A stretch of 60,000 nt of DNA. Origin: Liolophura sinensis. Lineage: Eukaryota; Mollusca; Polyplacophora; Chitonida; Chitonidae. The position numbers and the translations under genes are program-made. The stretch is taken from positions 6,771,704 to 6,831,703 of the forward strand of contig NC_088304.1 of assembly GCF_032854445.1 (NCBI RefSeq), given 5' to 3'. Positions 49,301 through 59,535 of this stretch are shown here, in pieces; positions within the stretch are counted from its first letter, which is position 1; every line of letters starts with the position of its first letter. The notes below the pieces were generated by a model. The model ran no database searches, was not told the origin of the DNA, and saw only the letters and a list, made by a program, of their open reading frames with translations.

Positions 49301-52300
49301 TGGGTCACGGTGTGTCATACCAAATCTACAGCTCATCTGAGTGTGTCTGGGGTCTGACTGTCAATGTACTGGCCTGTCCAGCAGTGGGTCACGGTGTGTC
49401 ATACCAAATCTACAGCTCATCTGAGTGTGTCTGGAGTCTGACCGTCTATTGTTCTGGCCTATCCAGCAGTGGGTCATTGTGTGTCATACCAAATCTACAG
49501 CTCATCTGAGTGTGTCTGGGGTCTGACTGTCAATGTACTGGCCTGTCAAGCAGTGGATCACGGTGTGTCATACCAAATCTACAGCTCATCTGAGTGTGTC
49601 TGGAGTCTGACCGTCTATTGTTCTGGCCTGTCCAGCAGTGGGTCATTGTGTGTCATACCAAATCTACAGCTCATCTGAGTGTGTCTGGGGTCTGACTGTC
49701 AATGTACTGGCCTGTCCAGCAGTGGGTCACGGTGTGTCATACCAAATCTACAGCTCATCTGAGTGTGTCTGGGGTTTGACTGTCAATATACTGGCCTGTC
49801 CAGCAGTGGTTCACTGTGTGTTATACCAAATCTACGGCTCATCTGAGTGTGCCTGGGGTCTGACTGTCAATGTACTGGCCTGTCCAGCAGTGGATCACGG
49901 TGTGTCATACCAAATCTACAGCTCATCTGAGTGTGTCTGGAGTCTGACCGTCTATTGTTCTGGCCTGTCCAGCAGTGGGTCATTGTGTGTCATACCAAAT
50001 CTACAGCTCATCTGAGTGTGTCTGGGGTCTGACTGTCAATATACTGGCCTGTCCAGCAGTGGGTCACTGTGTGTCATACCAAATCTACAGCTCATCTGAG
50101 TGTGTCTGGAGTCTGACAGTCTATGTACTGGCCTGTCCAGCAGTGGGTCACTGTGTGTCATACAAAATCTACATCTCACCTGAGTGTGTCTGGAGTCTGA
50201 CAGTCTATGTACTGGCCTGTCCAGCAGTGGGTCACGGTGTGTCATACAAAATCTACAGCTTACCAGTGTGTCTGGGGTCTGACTGTCTATGTACTGGCAC
50301 CTCACCTGAGTGTGTCTGGGCTCTGACTGTCTATGTACCTGGCCTGTCCAGTTGTCGGTCACTGTGTGACGTACAAAATCTACATCTCACCTGAGTGTAT
50401 CTGGAGTCTGACTGTCTATTGTTCTGGCCTGTCCAGCAGTGGGTCACCTTATGTCATACAAAATCTACAGCTTACCAGTGTGTCTGGGGTCTGACTGTCT
50501 ATGTACTGGCCTGTCCAGCCGTGGGTGATATCGTCACACATTTGCATCTCCTCAGGGCTCAATGCCACTTCTGTCCGGGACACCATGTGATCTAAACACA
50601 AAACAAAATCACATAAGTTAGATTGATGTATTTACCCTTAAAACATTTACCTCATATGCCAAGAAAAGAATACATAATGCTACAAAAAACAGAAATCAAA
50701 ATATGATCTCTGATTTGAATTTTACGTCAAAATTTTTAACTTTATCAAAATTTTTAGTTTTATGTGACTTGTCAAACTGTGGGAAATTTGTTTTAATGTA
50801 ATATTTCAGTAATTTCACCTCACAAATTAGAGGGTCTAAAAAACAAAAAATTAAACAGATACTGAAAATTCTTGACTGGTGAAAACTAGCTTGTTGGAGT
50901 CAGCTCTCGAGCGCAGATCATGCAGAGCTCGATTCATATTTAGTGTTACACAACAGCTGCTCAGCACCTGCAGTTTTAACTGTGTATACCTTCAATATCT
51001 TCACAATGCATCTGTCTTCTGTACTGAATCCTAAAGATGAAGGCATCAAGGATGAAGGCAACAACAATCGTCATGACAACCTGAAGACACAGAAATGAAC
51101 CTTGAACTGCTCATCATCCACGACACAGAGACTTATTGAAAAATACATTAGAACTTATTGATTTGATTTATTTATTTGATTGGAGTATTATGCAGTACTC
51201 AAGAATATTTCAATTATACCATGATTGCCAGCATTATGGTGGGAGGAAACCAAGTTCTTTAATTGTAAGGGTAATATAACGATTAAAAAAAATCAAAGTG
51301 TTTGTCTGGCTTATTTGATAGTTTGCTAATGGCATACACTGTAACAATAATACAATGGTAGACAATTTAAGGAGTGGAGGAGGCTTGGACATTGGATGGA
51401 AACTGTTACCCGTTTTGGTAAGTTACAGATGACCTTTTCCACAGGTAACTTACAAACTTGCACCAGATATTGGTGGTAAATTGACAGTTAGTTTTAGACG
51501 ACATTTTTCACAGGTGACTTACAAACTTGCACCAGATATTGGTGGTAAATTGACAGTTAGTTTTGGACGACATTTTTCACAGGTGACTTACAAACTTGCA
51601 CCAGATATTGGTGGTAAATTGACAGTTAGTTTTAGACGACATTTTTCACAGGTGACTTACAAACTTGCACCAGATATTGGTGGTAAATTGACAGTTAGTT
51701 TTAGACGACATTTTTCACAGGTGACTTACAAACTTGCACCAGATATTAGTGGAAAATTGACAGTTAGTTTTAGACGACATTTTTCACAGGTGACTTACAA
51801 ACTTCAACCAGATATTGGTGGTAAATTGACAGTTAGTTTTAGACGACATTTTTCACAGGTGACTTACAAACTTGCACCAGATATTGGTGGTAAATTGACA
51901 GTTAGTTTTAGACGACATTTTTCACAGGTGACTTACAAACTTGCACCAGATATTGGTGGTAAATTGACAGTTAGTTTTAGACGACATTTTTCACAGGTGA
52001 CTTACAAACTTGCACCAGATATTGGTGGTAAATTGACAGTTAGTTTTAGACGACATTTTTCACAGGTGACTTACAAACTTGCACCAGATATTGGTGGTAA
52101 ATTGACAGTTAGTTTTAGACGACATTTTTCACAGGTGACTTACAAACTTGCACCAGATATTGGTGGTAAATTGACAGTTAGTTTTAGACGACATTTTTCA
52201 CAGGTGACTTACAAACTTGCACCAGATATTGGTGGTAAATTGACAGTTAGTTTTAGACGACATTTTTCACAGGTGACTTACAAACTTGCACCAGATATTG

Positions 52301-55300
52301 GTGGTAAATTGGCAGTTAGTTTTAGACGACATTTTTCACAGGTGACTTACAAACTTGCACCAGATATTAGTGGAAAATTGGCCAGGTCTGAACCCTCACC
52401 TTGAGTGACAGCAGTTGGAAGTTATGCACCTAACATATGTCTAGATAAATCCTATGACTGCGTTCTCTTCCAAATTGCAGGTGCATGTTTATACTTATTA
52501 ATTTATTTGATTTGCCTTTTACACTTGAGAATATTTCACTTATACGACGGCAGCCAGCATTATAGTGGGAGGAGACCAGGCAGAGCCCAAGGGAAACTCA
52601 CAACCACCTTCAGATTGGTAACGGGCCTTTGTGCGTACAGCCGGAGAGGAAACCAGTATGAGCTGGACAGTATGAACTCACAGCGACCGCATTGGTGAGA
52701 GGCACATTAACCACCTCAGACACCGACCCCCCTACATGTTTACAAAAATATTGGTGACAAAGACACATGAACCCGACCAACCGATGTGGCTGATGTTCAC
52801 AAAAGATTAACCTCAAATGTCAAAAGAGTACTACATTTACTGTAAGTCCGTTTAAAGTAGAAAATGAAGATGTTCATTTTCAGTATAATTTTCTCCTCAC
52901 CACAACACACAGCTCATCTGGTCTCAAATGCAAGATATGGACAAAAATATAGAAAGCTTAGCTCAGAACAGAAAGCACAGTTCAGAATAGAAAGTACAGC
53001 TCAGAATAGAAAGCACAGTTGAGAACAAAAAGCATAGCTCAGAATAGAAAGAACAGCTCAGAACAGAACGCACAGTTGAGAACAGAAAGCATAGCTCAGA
53101 ATAGAAAGTACAGCTCAGAACAGAAAGCACAGTTCAGAATAGAAAGTACAGCTGAGGATAGAAAGTACAGTTCAAAATAGACAGCACAACTCAGAACAGA
53201 AAGAGCAGCTCAGAACAGAAAGAACAGCTCAGCATAGAAAGCACAGTTCTGAACAGAGAGTACAGTTCAGAATAGAAGTACAGCTCAGAACAGAAAGTAA
53301 AGCTCAGAATAGAAAGTACAGCTCAAAATAGAAAGCACGGCTTTCAGAGTAGAAAGCACAACTCAGAACACAAGGCACAGCTCAGAACACAAAGCACAGC
53401 TCAGAACAGAAAGTACAGCTCAGAATAGAATAATATTTGCTTTCTCAGCTGAATTATGCTTACCATCATGACCAAGTAGAACAGCATGAAGTAGAGTCGT
53501 GCCCATTTGCTGACGTGGTAAGCATACCCATCCTACAACACGGAAGAGTACACATGAAAAGCTGTTTTTCAACAACCTTCCTCGATCTGGCCATGACCTA
53601 TGAAGTCACAAGTTCAAACCAAATTCTTTCCATTTTTTTTTTTTACTGTCACTTTAAGTCAGAAAGTTTAAGAACCATCAAAGCACTTTCCTGTTTGGGT
53701 ATACACAGTATTTTCAACCTCTGACAACAGCAGGGTTATATCCCATTATTACACAGGATACAAGAAGCATTAGTTGTGGGTCACTGCGTGTCGTACAAAA
53801 TCTACAGCTTATTTGAGTGTGTCTGGGGTCTGACTGTCAATGTATTGGCCTGTCCAGCAGTGGGTCACTCTGTGTCATATCAAATCTACAGCTCTTCTGA
53901 GTGTGTCCGGTGTCTGACTGTCTATTGTTCTGGACTGTCCAGCAGTGGGTCACAGTGTGTCATACCAAATCTACAGCTCATCTGAGTGTGTCTGGAGTCT
54001 GACTGTCTATGTATTGGCCTGTCCAGCAGTGGGTCATTGTGTGTCATACAAAATCTACAGCTCATCTGAGTGTGTCTGGGGTCTGACTGTCAATATACTG
54101 GCCTGTCCAGCAGTGGGTCACGGTGTGTCATACCAAATCTACAGCTCATCTGAGTGTGTCTGGGGTTTGACTGTCTATGTATTGGCCTGTCCAGCAGTGG
54201 GTCATTGTGTGTCATACAAAATCTACAGCTCATCTGAGTGTGTCTGGGGTCTGACTGTCAATATACTGGCCTGTCCAGCAGTGGGTCACGGTGTGTCATA
54301 CCAAATCTACAGCTCATCTGAGTGTGTCTGGAGTCTGACCGTCTATTGTTCTGGCCTGTCCAGCAGTGGGTCATTGTGTGTCATACCAAATCTACAGCTC
54401 ATCTGAGTGTGTCTGGGGTCTGACTGTCAATGTACTGGCCTGTCCAGCAGTGGGTCACTGTGTGTCATACCAAATCTACAGCTCATCTGAGTGTGTCTGG
54501 GGTTTGACTGTCAATATACTGGCCTGTCCAGCAGTGGTTCACTGTGTGTTATACCAAATCTACGGCTCATCTGAGTGTGCCTGGGGTCTGACTGTCAATG
54601 TACTGGCCTGTCCAGCAGTGGGTCACTGTGTGTCATACCAAATCTACAGCTCATCTAAGTGTGTCTGGGGTCTGACTGTCAATATACTGGCCTGTCCAGC
54701 AGTGGGTCACGGTGTGTCATACCAAATCTACAGCTCATCTAAGTGTGTCTGGGGTCTGACTGTCAATATACTGGCCTGTCCAGCAGTGGGTCACTGTGTG
54801 TCATACCAAATCTACAGCTCATCTAAGTGTGTCTGGGGTCTGACTGTCAATGTACTGGCCTGTCCAGCAGTGGGTCACTGTGTGTCATACCAAATCTACA
54901 GCTCATCTAAGTGTGTCTGGGGTCTGACTGTCAATATACTGGCCTGTCCAGCAGTGGGCATTATTACACAGGATACAAGAAGCATTAAGTGACAAGTGAA
55001 ATTTAATACCTGTCAATACATAAAAATAGGACAACGTTTATTTATTTCATTGTTTAAATGCCACTTTCAAGAATTTCCCTTGTTCTTTTAAAATTTGGGA
55101 CAGATATTAGTAGCGTTGAATGCAGAATATTACATTTCCTCACCAGCCTTTTGGAAAAGTAAAGATATGAGTATGTTGTTCATTAGATGGTCTAACCATG
55201 TGAGAAAAAAGAAACTCAATATTCCTGCTAGAATTACATATATAGTGGCTACAATGAGCAGATCAGGTGTCCCAAATTCCAGAAGAAATAGGGTTGCCAC

Positions 55301-58300
55301 TGAACAGTCAGTTTTATGGGTACTCCAGGCCAAGAAGTATATATCTCTTACCTTACAATGCGTACCACATCATTATGCTCTAGGGTATATTTAAAGTTAC
55401 ACCTTCAATCTTACTTCATGAATGATTGTCACTATTTTTGCTGATATGAATTCTGATGAAGACAGTACACAGTTCACACAAGCACTTACCATGATGATAA
55501 ACCAATTGTTCACTACAGTCAGCTCAAACAGAGTAACTGGTAACAAACAAAAAACAAACACCTTTATTAGATAAATACAATGTACGTGAATTCAATATGA
55601 CAGCTTGATGTTGGCATTGTCAGAGATCTTACTTTGGAGTAAAACATGAATCTGTGTATCCATGTTCAGTGAAATGGGTCAGAAGTTTTGACGATACTAT
55701 GTTCACCAAAGTTTAAAAGAAAGAAAATTCATATTTTTTATATATTTACATGATTGGACTTTTACGCAGTAGTAAAGACCACAGTTGGAAGCATAATGGT
55801 GAGAGGAAAACTGGTCAAAGCCTGCAGGAAACCTAAGCCCAACCACAGTTTGATTTTATTTATTTATTTGATTGGTGTTTTACGCGGTACTCAAGAATAT
55901 TTCACTTATACGACGGCGGCCAGCATTATGGTGGAAGGAAACCGGGCAGAGCCTGGGGGAAACCCACGACCATCTGCAAGTTGTTGACAGACCTTCCCAC
56001 ATACCTGCAGGTTTGATGGTAGAGCTTTCCACCTACAGCCAGAGTTAGAGGGAGCCAGCATCAGCTGGACTTGAACTCACAAGCTCCTGGATCATTGTAT
56101 TGCACGGGCACACTAACCACTAGGCCATGGAGGCCCCACCAACTGATGATATGATGATGTACATGAAATTACTTTTTGACCAAAAATGGACAAAATGCAA
56201 ACAAGTACACCATAGTGATCTTATTCAATTATGATAAGCATATGTACCTAGGTGTTTAGATGTGCTGGCATCACCATGAACACCAAGCCCATGAGAGGTG
56301 AACAACAAGAGGTGACAGATCAACAGCATGCCCATGAGTGATGAACAACATGCCCATGAATGATAAACACCATGTCGATGAGAGATGAACAACATGTCCA
56401 TGCGAGATGAACAACATGCTGATGCGTGATGAACATGCCCATGAGAGGTGAATAACATGTCCACGAGATGAACAACATGCCCATGAGAGATGAACACCAT
56501 GTCCATGAGAGATGAACAACATGCCCATGAGAGATGAACAACATGTCCATGAGTGGCGAAGAACATGCCCATGCGAGATGAACACCAAACCCATGAGATG
56601 AACAACATGCCCATGAGTGATGAACAACTTACCTCCTGTTACAAAAATGTTGTCAAAATTGTTTAGGTAGTAATAGCCCTCAAACAAACTCTCGTTGTCA
56701 TAGCGATAAAAGTCTTCCACTGAAGTGTTCCTGAATTTCGAGGGAAAAAGTCTGATGACGAAACCTCAATATTCACATGACTTATCAGATTTTACGTCAT
56801 ACTTGACACACTGCCCACTTGCAAGATAACGTACAATTTACAGATGGAAGAAATTAGGAGTGGGGTAAATCAGCAACCTCTCACCAGGCACTCGACAATC
56901 CTTCTGATTAAAACCATCAAGCGAGCCAGCCAGAGCTGGATTTGAACCTGTGACCTCACTGTTTTACAGAGTCCGATTGGCTGCTATGAGACACTTTTAT
57001 ACCTACGAGGTACAACATAGCAATCACACCCAATTACTTCACAACATATTATTGGCCATAGAAAAAAAATGAATAGATCTACAGATGAAAAACCTCAATC
57101 CGATTGAACTACCACAGTTCTGGTGTGCAACACACATACTGTAAACAAGTGGTAAGGTTGACTGATGGAGTGTTTTATTCACTGACTGAGTATGTGGAAA
57201 AATACAAGTAAAAAAACAGTAGTTTCAGAACAAAATGACTGACCTGCAGCAGTTTTTGAGGTCCACAGATCCGAACAGCTCCATGCCAATGATAGCGAAG
57301 AAATAGAATACCAGGATTATGACAATGGCCAACCTGATGGGGAAGAAACACAGCCATTAAAACATCAGAACAAAACAGAAGTGCTTCATACTTCCATGTC
57401 TCTTTTCACAAAATATCTTGCAGGTACAGGCACTTATATTTATTTATTTTATTGTTATTTCACGCCATACTCAAAAAGTTTGGTAAGACAGTGAACATTC
57501 TGTCAGTATAGAGATTACATAATGTAATGCAGAGAGAAAAGCTTGAAAAATGATATATATGCATTCTGCTACTCTACGTGCAATTTTAATCGGATGCCTC
57601 ATTTGTGTGATTTATCTGACTGTGTTTTGCGAGGTACTCAATAATATTTCACTGATAGAACAGCATCTAGCATTATGGCAGGAGTCAACTGGGCTCGGAA
57701 ACCCATGACCATATGCAGGTTGCTGACAGGCCTTCTCACATACGGATGCTTCTTTTGGTATATTGTAAAGACTGTGTGATTGGCCCTTCACAACTTACGT
57801 GGCGAGTCTGGTCAGGAGGACAAACAGTGTTCCCAGCACATCTCTGTATCTTCTCTTCAGCTTGAACAGCCTAAGAAATAAAAATCACACCACTGTCAAC
57901 TGCTACCCAGCCAATTCATCTGAATGCTTTCTGGCAATCAATGCCTACAATGTTGAACAGTCTATATACACTAAGTGAAAACACCTCTGCTGACCACTGC
58001 AGAATTCAAGCATCTGACTGTATTAAAGTCAGTGGAAAAAACTTCTAAACTAAAAACTCTATTAAATATTTAAACACATTTGCCTCCTTTCTGTGCAAAG
58101 TGCAAAACAAGTTCAAAATTTGTAAAAATGAAGAAGTAATGTAAGACTAATGTGTTTATGACAAAACTTTGAAAAGGTCATGTCCTGTCTTGTCCACAAT
58201 TTGAAAATTTTATCTCAATTAGTTTTTGAGATGTCATATCCACAGCCAACACCACATGTGAACACACCCAGATGCCTAGATACATGTAAGGCAGGCAGAA

Positions 58301-59535
58301 AGGAAGAAATCCTCACAGCATTTGCAAATGGGCTAAAAACATTACCAAAGCTACTTTTATACAAAGTTCCCATGGTCTATGGTGATGTTCACTTCATTTT
58401 TCATTTCTCTAACTTTTATAACGCTATCAAATCAACTGTAAATGATCATGAAACCGCGCTGTATTTGTTTTTTTTTCCTTTATACTAGCAGTGTTTCTTT
58501 GCTCAAACATACATGTCCCACTTATCAGTGGGTGATCATGCAATGAAATCAATCCACCTTACAGAAACTTCACTGACAGACTCAATGTTTTCCAAAAACC
58601 ACAAATCAGGTTCCCTCATTACTTACCTGAGTAACCTAAATGGTCTCAACACCATGATGTAGTAAAAACTGTCAGCATAGACTTCCCCGAGCACCCCAAC
58701 GATTGAGACAATTGTCACAATGAAGTCAAACCTATATGCAGAAACACAAAAAGGCAGGTAAAACTACAGGTGGGGGCCAAAAATGACACGGGTTATGCAA
58801 CTACCTACATAATGCATCACCTTGACATAAAACAGACAAACTTGTAAAAGAACAAATAAAAAATTTTAAAACCACCAACAACACTTTGAGGCTCACAGGG
58901 ATGATGATGTACGTGTATGAAGTAATTCCTACTGATTTTTTTTTATTGGTATCTGAATATAAACTTATTTATATTTACAAGAGCAGAAGAATGTCTGAGT
59001 GCAAGTCAAGCCATTTTGAGCCATTCTGAGCCATACAGAGTTCAGTGGTGGCCTGGCCATGTTGTTGTTGTTGTTGTATTCGGGATTTTTCATCTGTTCC
59101 ATGAGACAGCCGTGTGATGGACAGCTATACGCAAAAATATTCAGAATCATGGATTCAAACCACTTAAGTACATCTTTCTTTCACTGCACAGTATAATATT
59201 ACATGTAAATTTTGAATGAGATTTGACCATAATAAAGACTTAGCAGTAAATGCTGGACACCCACATGCGAAGGTGCTGTCACAATTCATCCAAATAAACA
59301 TAAATAACTTCTGAGAACACTGTAAGACAACATGAAATTACACATAATGTCATAAAATATAGATTTAAAATTATTTCTTTTATAATTTTTTCATTTTATA
59401 AATATTTATTTACGCATCAGGTTTATCAATACTTTCTGACGGTTACTGCACTATGTCATGAATAATGTCTCACCACTTGGGGCGGTCTTGCATAGTGAGA
59501 GGACCTTCAAGCAACAACCATTTATAAATTGTCAT
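40241..59535 (-). CDS. TPCN1: Two-pore channel protein 1 (3' part of gene, 11 exons in window)
   Basis: TPC1 proteins are endolysosomal cation channels gated by PI(3,5)P2 and linked to NAADP-evoked calcium release. Each has two six-helix domains. Seen here are exons at 59474-59535 (5' edge open), 58627-58731, 57799-57870, 57244-57333, 56633-56730, 55490-55536, 53464-53532, 50990-51080, 50476-50591, 42757-42834 and 40241-40393. The last ten sum to 919 nt, and every junction keeps frame to a TGA stop. In order they encode IIS3 (FDFIVTIVSIVGVLGEV), the arginine-bearing IIS4 (VLRPFRLLRLFKLKRRYRD), IIS5 (FYFFAIIGMELF), a pore loop with EGYYYLNNFDNI and the filter VTLFELTVVNNW, IIS6, and a cytosolic tail ending in a Glu/Lys-rich helix. 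The pore-loop motifs match vertebrate TPC1 almost residue for residue as I remember it. The N-terminal domain and first exons lie beyond base 60000. Intron tandem arrays are the oddity of this gene. Confidence 0.95.
42190..42575 (-). mobile_element. SINE family 2, long copy in TPCN1 intron
   Basis: On the minus strand the head reads GGTGGCCTAGTGGCCGGAGT. The far end (ATGCTTGGGTCTTAACGTCA on plus) matches the tail of the other family 2 copies. Confidence 0.7.
42757..42834 (-). CDS. TPCN1: TPCN1 exon: C-terminal domain
   Basis: 78 nt, phase 0 to 0, encoding TPHVFRGERVRSREDFSLQM and then HSDEVQ. It corresponds to the vertebrate TPC1 stretch with VF-G-R-RT-SDLSLKM-EEIQ. The acceptor is GTTTCAG and the donor is GTGAGT. 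Confidence 0.9.
43524..50530. repeat. TPCN1: 84-bp satellite array (about 80 copies) in a TPCN1 intron
   Basis: On the plus strand the unit begins CTCATCTGAGTGTGTCTGGG, continues through GTCTGACTGTCAATGTACTG and GCCTGTCCAGCAGTGGGTCA, and ends with CATACCAAATCTACAG. The minus strand is the sense strand of TPCN1. There each unit carries the codons WTGQYIDSQTPDTL of the upstream exon and the following donor region. Roughly sixteen units keep CAG/GTGAGC, while most read CAGATGAGC and so lack GT. Recurrent private variants (for example GTTGTGGGTCACTGCGTG at 47569 and 48622) show higher-order duplication inside the array. Confidence 0.97.
50476..50591 (-). CDS. TPCN1: TPCN1 exon: cytosolic tail; founder of the 84-bp satellite
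   Basis: 116 nt, entering in phase 1 after a GTGTTTAG acceptor and leaving in phase 0 at CTG/GTAAGC. It encodes DHMVSRTEVALSPEEMQMCD and then DITHGWTGQYIDSQTPDTL. The first half is unique sequence. The second half (about 50476-50530) and the first bases of the next intron are the same sequence as the 84-bp tandem unit that fills the following 7 kb. The length fits the frame exactly (2 + 38 codons), and the next exon also starts in phase 0, which supports the chosen donor. Confidence 0.8.
50990..51080 (-). CDS. TPCN1: TPCN1 exon: end of IIS6 and proximal tail
   Basis: 91 nt encoding VVMTIVVAFILDAFIFRIQY and then RRQMHCEDIE. It completes S6 (V-MTI-VAFIL-AF-FR is conserved) and enters the cytosol. 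It ends in phase 1 at a GTATAC donor. Confidence 0.94.
51163..51260 (-). mobile_element. SINE family 1, 3' fragment in TPCN1 intron
   Basis: TTTATTTATTTGATTGGAGT tail and GCCAGCATTATGGTGGGAGG on the minus strand of the element. Confidence 0.82.
51425..52383. repeat. 69-bp tandem array, about 13 near-identical copies
   Basis: The unit includes TTTTTCACAGGTGACTTACA, AACTTGCACCAGATATTGGT and GGTAAATTGACAGTTAG. The copies differ at only a few positions, so the array is recent or homogenised. It lies in the TPCN1 intron between the two IIS6 exons. Because 69 is a multiple of three it leaves a long plus-strand frame that is not a gene. Confidence 0.95.
52495..52725 (-). mobile_element. SINE family 1, near full length in TPCN1 intron
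   Basis: Tail, body (GCCAGCATTATAGTGGGAGG) and B box (TGAACTCACAGCGACCGC) are present. The head beyond the B box is degraded. Confidence 0.88.
52940..53433. repeat. 19-bp minisatellite, about 25 copies
   Basis: The unit is AAAGCACAGCTCAGAATAG with variants (AACAG, TTCAG, GTACAG). It lies in the same TPCN1 intron as the 69-bp array and ends about 30 bp from the IIS6 exon donor. Confidence 0.93.
53464..53532 (-). CDS. TPCN1: TPCN1 exon: first half of IIS6
   Basis: 69 nt, phase 0 at both ends, encoding DGYAYHVSKWARLYFMLFYL and then VMM. W-R-LYFM-FY is conserved with TPC1 as remembered. The acceptor is GTTGTAG and the donor is GTAAGC. Confidence 0.94.
53744..53772 (+). repeat. 29-bp direct repeat, left flank of second satellite block
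   Basis: CATTATTACACAGGATACAA plus GAAGCATTA, identical to 54959-54987 on the other side of the block. This is target-site-like duplication. Confidence 0.95.
53773..54958. repeat. TPCN1: Second 84-bp satellite block in another TPCN1 intron
   Basis: About 14 units of the same 84-bp sequence, in the same orientation as the main array but in the intron between the filter and IIS6 exons. It shares rare variants with the main array near 48622 and 49830, so it is a copy of part of that array. Its last units carry a private TCATCTAAG variant. Confidence 0.96.
54959..54987 (+). repeat. 29-bp direct repeat, right flank of second satellite block
   Basis: Exact copy of 53744-53772. Confidence 0.95.
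55490..55536 (-). CDS. TPCN1: TPCN1 exon: selectivity filter II
   Basis: 47 nt. With a split Val codon it encodes VTLFELTVVNNWFIIM, the second pore helix and filter. The VNN filter triplet agrees with animal TPC filters. The ATG/GTAAGT donor gives phase 0. Confidence 0.96.
55737..55850 (-). mobile_element. SINE family 1, old fragment
   Basis: ATGATTGGACTTTTACGCAG and AGCATAATGGTGAGAGGAAA. Confidence 0.65.
55853..56137 (-). mobile_element. SINE family 1, near full length in TPCN1 intron
   Basis: Tail TTTATTTATTTGATTGGTGT through head CTAGGCCATGGAGGCCCC. A small insertion and diverged B box are visible. Confidence 0.92.
56227..56626. repeat. 22-bp minisatellite next to a TPCN1 splice donor
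   Basis: The unit is CATGCCCATGAGAGATGAAC plus AA, about 18 copies. It begins immediately inside the intron after the GTAAGT donor at 56632-56627. Confidence 0.93.
56633..56730 (-). CDS. TPCN1: TPCN1 exon: turret and pore helix II
   Basis: 98 nt encoding NTSVEDFYRYDNESLFEGYY and then YLNNFDNIFVTG. There are two N-glycosylation sequons (NTS, NES), as expected for the luminal turret. EGYYYLNNFDNI is characteristic of TPC1. The donor GTAAGT is followed within a few bases by a 22-bp minisatellite. Confidence 0.96.
56785..57000 (-). mobile_element. SINE family 3 copy in TPCN1 intron
   Basis: GCCAGAGCTGGATTTGAACC and GATTGGCTGCTATGAGAC, degenerate. Confidence 0.5.
57244..57333 (-). CDS. TPCN1: TPCN1 exon: IIS5
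   Basis: 90 nt encoding LAIVIILVFYFFAIIGMELF followed by GSVDLKNCC. It holds transmembrane helix S5 and the start of the luminal turret. The split codons on both sides (AC/G and AG/G) join the neighbouring exons in frame. Confidence 0.95.
57600..57755 (-). mobile_element. SINE family 1, 3' part in TPCN1 intron
   Basis: Diverged tail (GAGGTACTCAATAATATTTC) and body (CATGACCATATGCAGGTTGC). Confidence 0.8.
57799..57870 (-). CDS. TPCN1: TPCN1 exon: end of IIS4 and S4-S5 linker
   Basis: 72 nt encoding LFKLKRRYRDVLGTLFVLLT and then RLA. The FKLK-RYR-V core is a hallmark of TPC1 in this position. The acceptor is TTCTTAG and the donor is GTAAGT. Confidence 0.95.
58627..58731 (-). CDS. TPCN1: TPCN1 exon: IIS3 and most of IIS4
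   Basis: 105 nt, entry phase 2, exit phase 2, with a CATATAG acceptor and a GTAAGT donor. It encodes FDFIVTIVSIVGVLGEV (S3) and then YYIMVLRPFRLL, the start of the voltage-sensor helix S4 with Arg residues. Confidence 0.93.
59474..59535 (-). CDS. TPCN1: TPCN1 exon before IIS3 (5' border unresolved)
   Basis: Reads MTIYKWLLLEGPLTMQDRPK and then the first two bases of a Trp codon at a GTGAGA donor, which joins to FDF of the next exon. The sequence resembles the IIS2-S3 linker of channels (a GP motif a short distance before a W-F-D motif). Upstream it merges directly into the 90-bp tandem array, so the true acceptor cannot be chosen. Candidates are AGs within the last, frame-shifted array unit at about 59536-59580. 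Confidence 0.6.

Noticed and set aside
51481-52404. 307-codon plus-strand open frame of 23-residue repeats
   Set aside because: By-product of the 69-bp intronic array. It starts on a TTG, not an ATG.
43524-54958. Regular repeats suggestive of a CRISPR array
   Set aside because: Units are contiguous, with no unique spacers, and lie in introns of an animal gene.
55130-55333. Minus-strand frame with a hydrophobic segment inside a TPCN1 intron
   Set aside because: It was considered as an S6 exon, but it does not match TPC sequence. The frame-consistent exon was found at 53464-53532.
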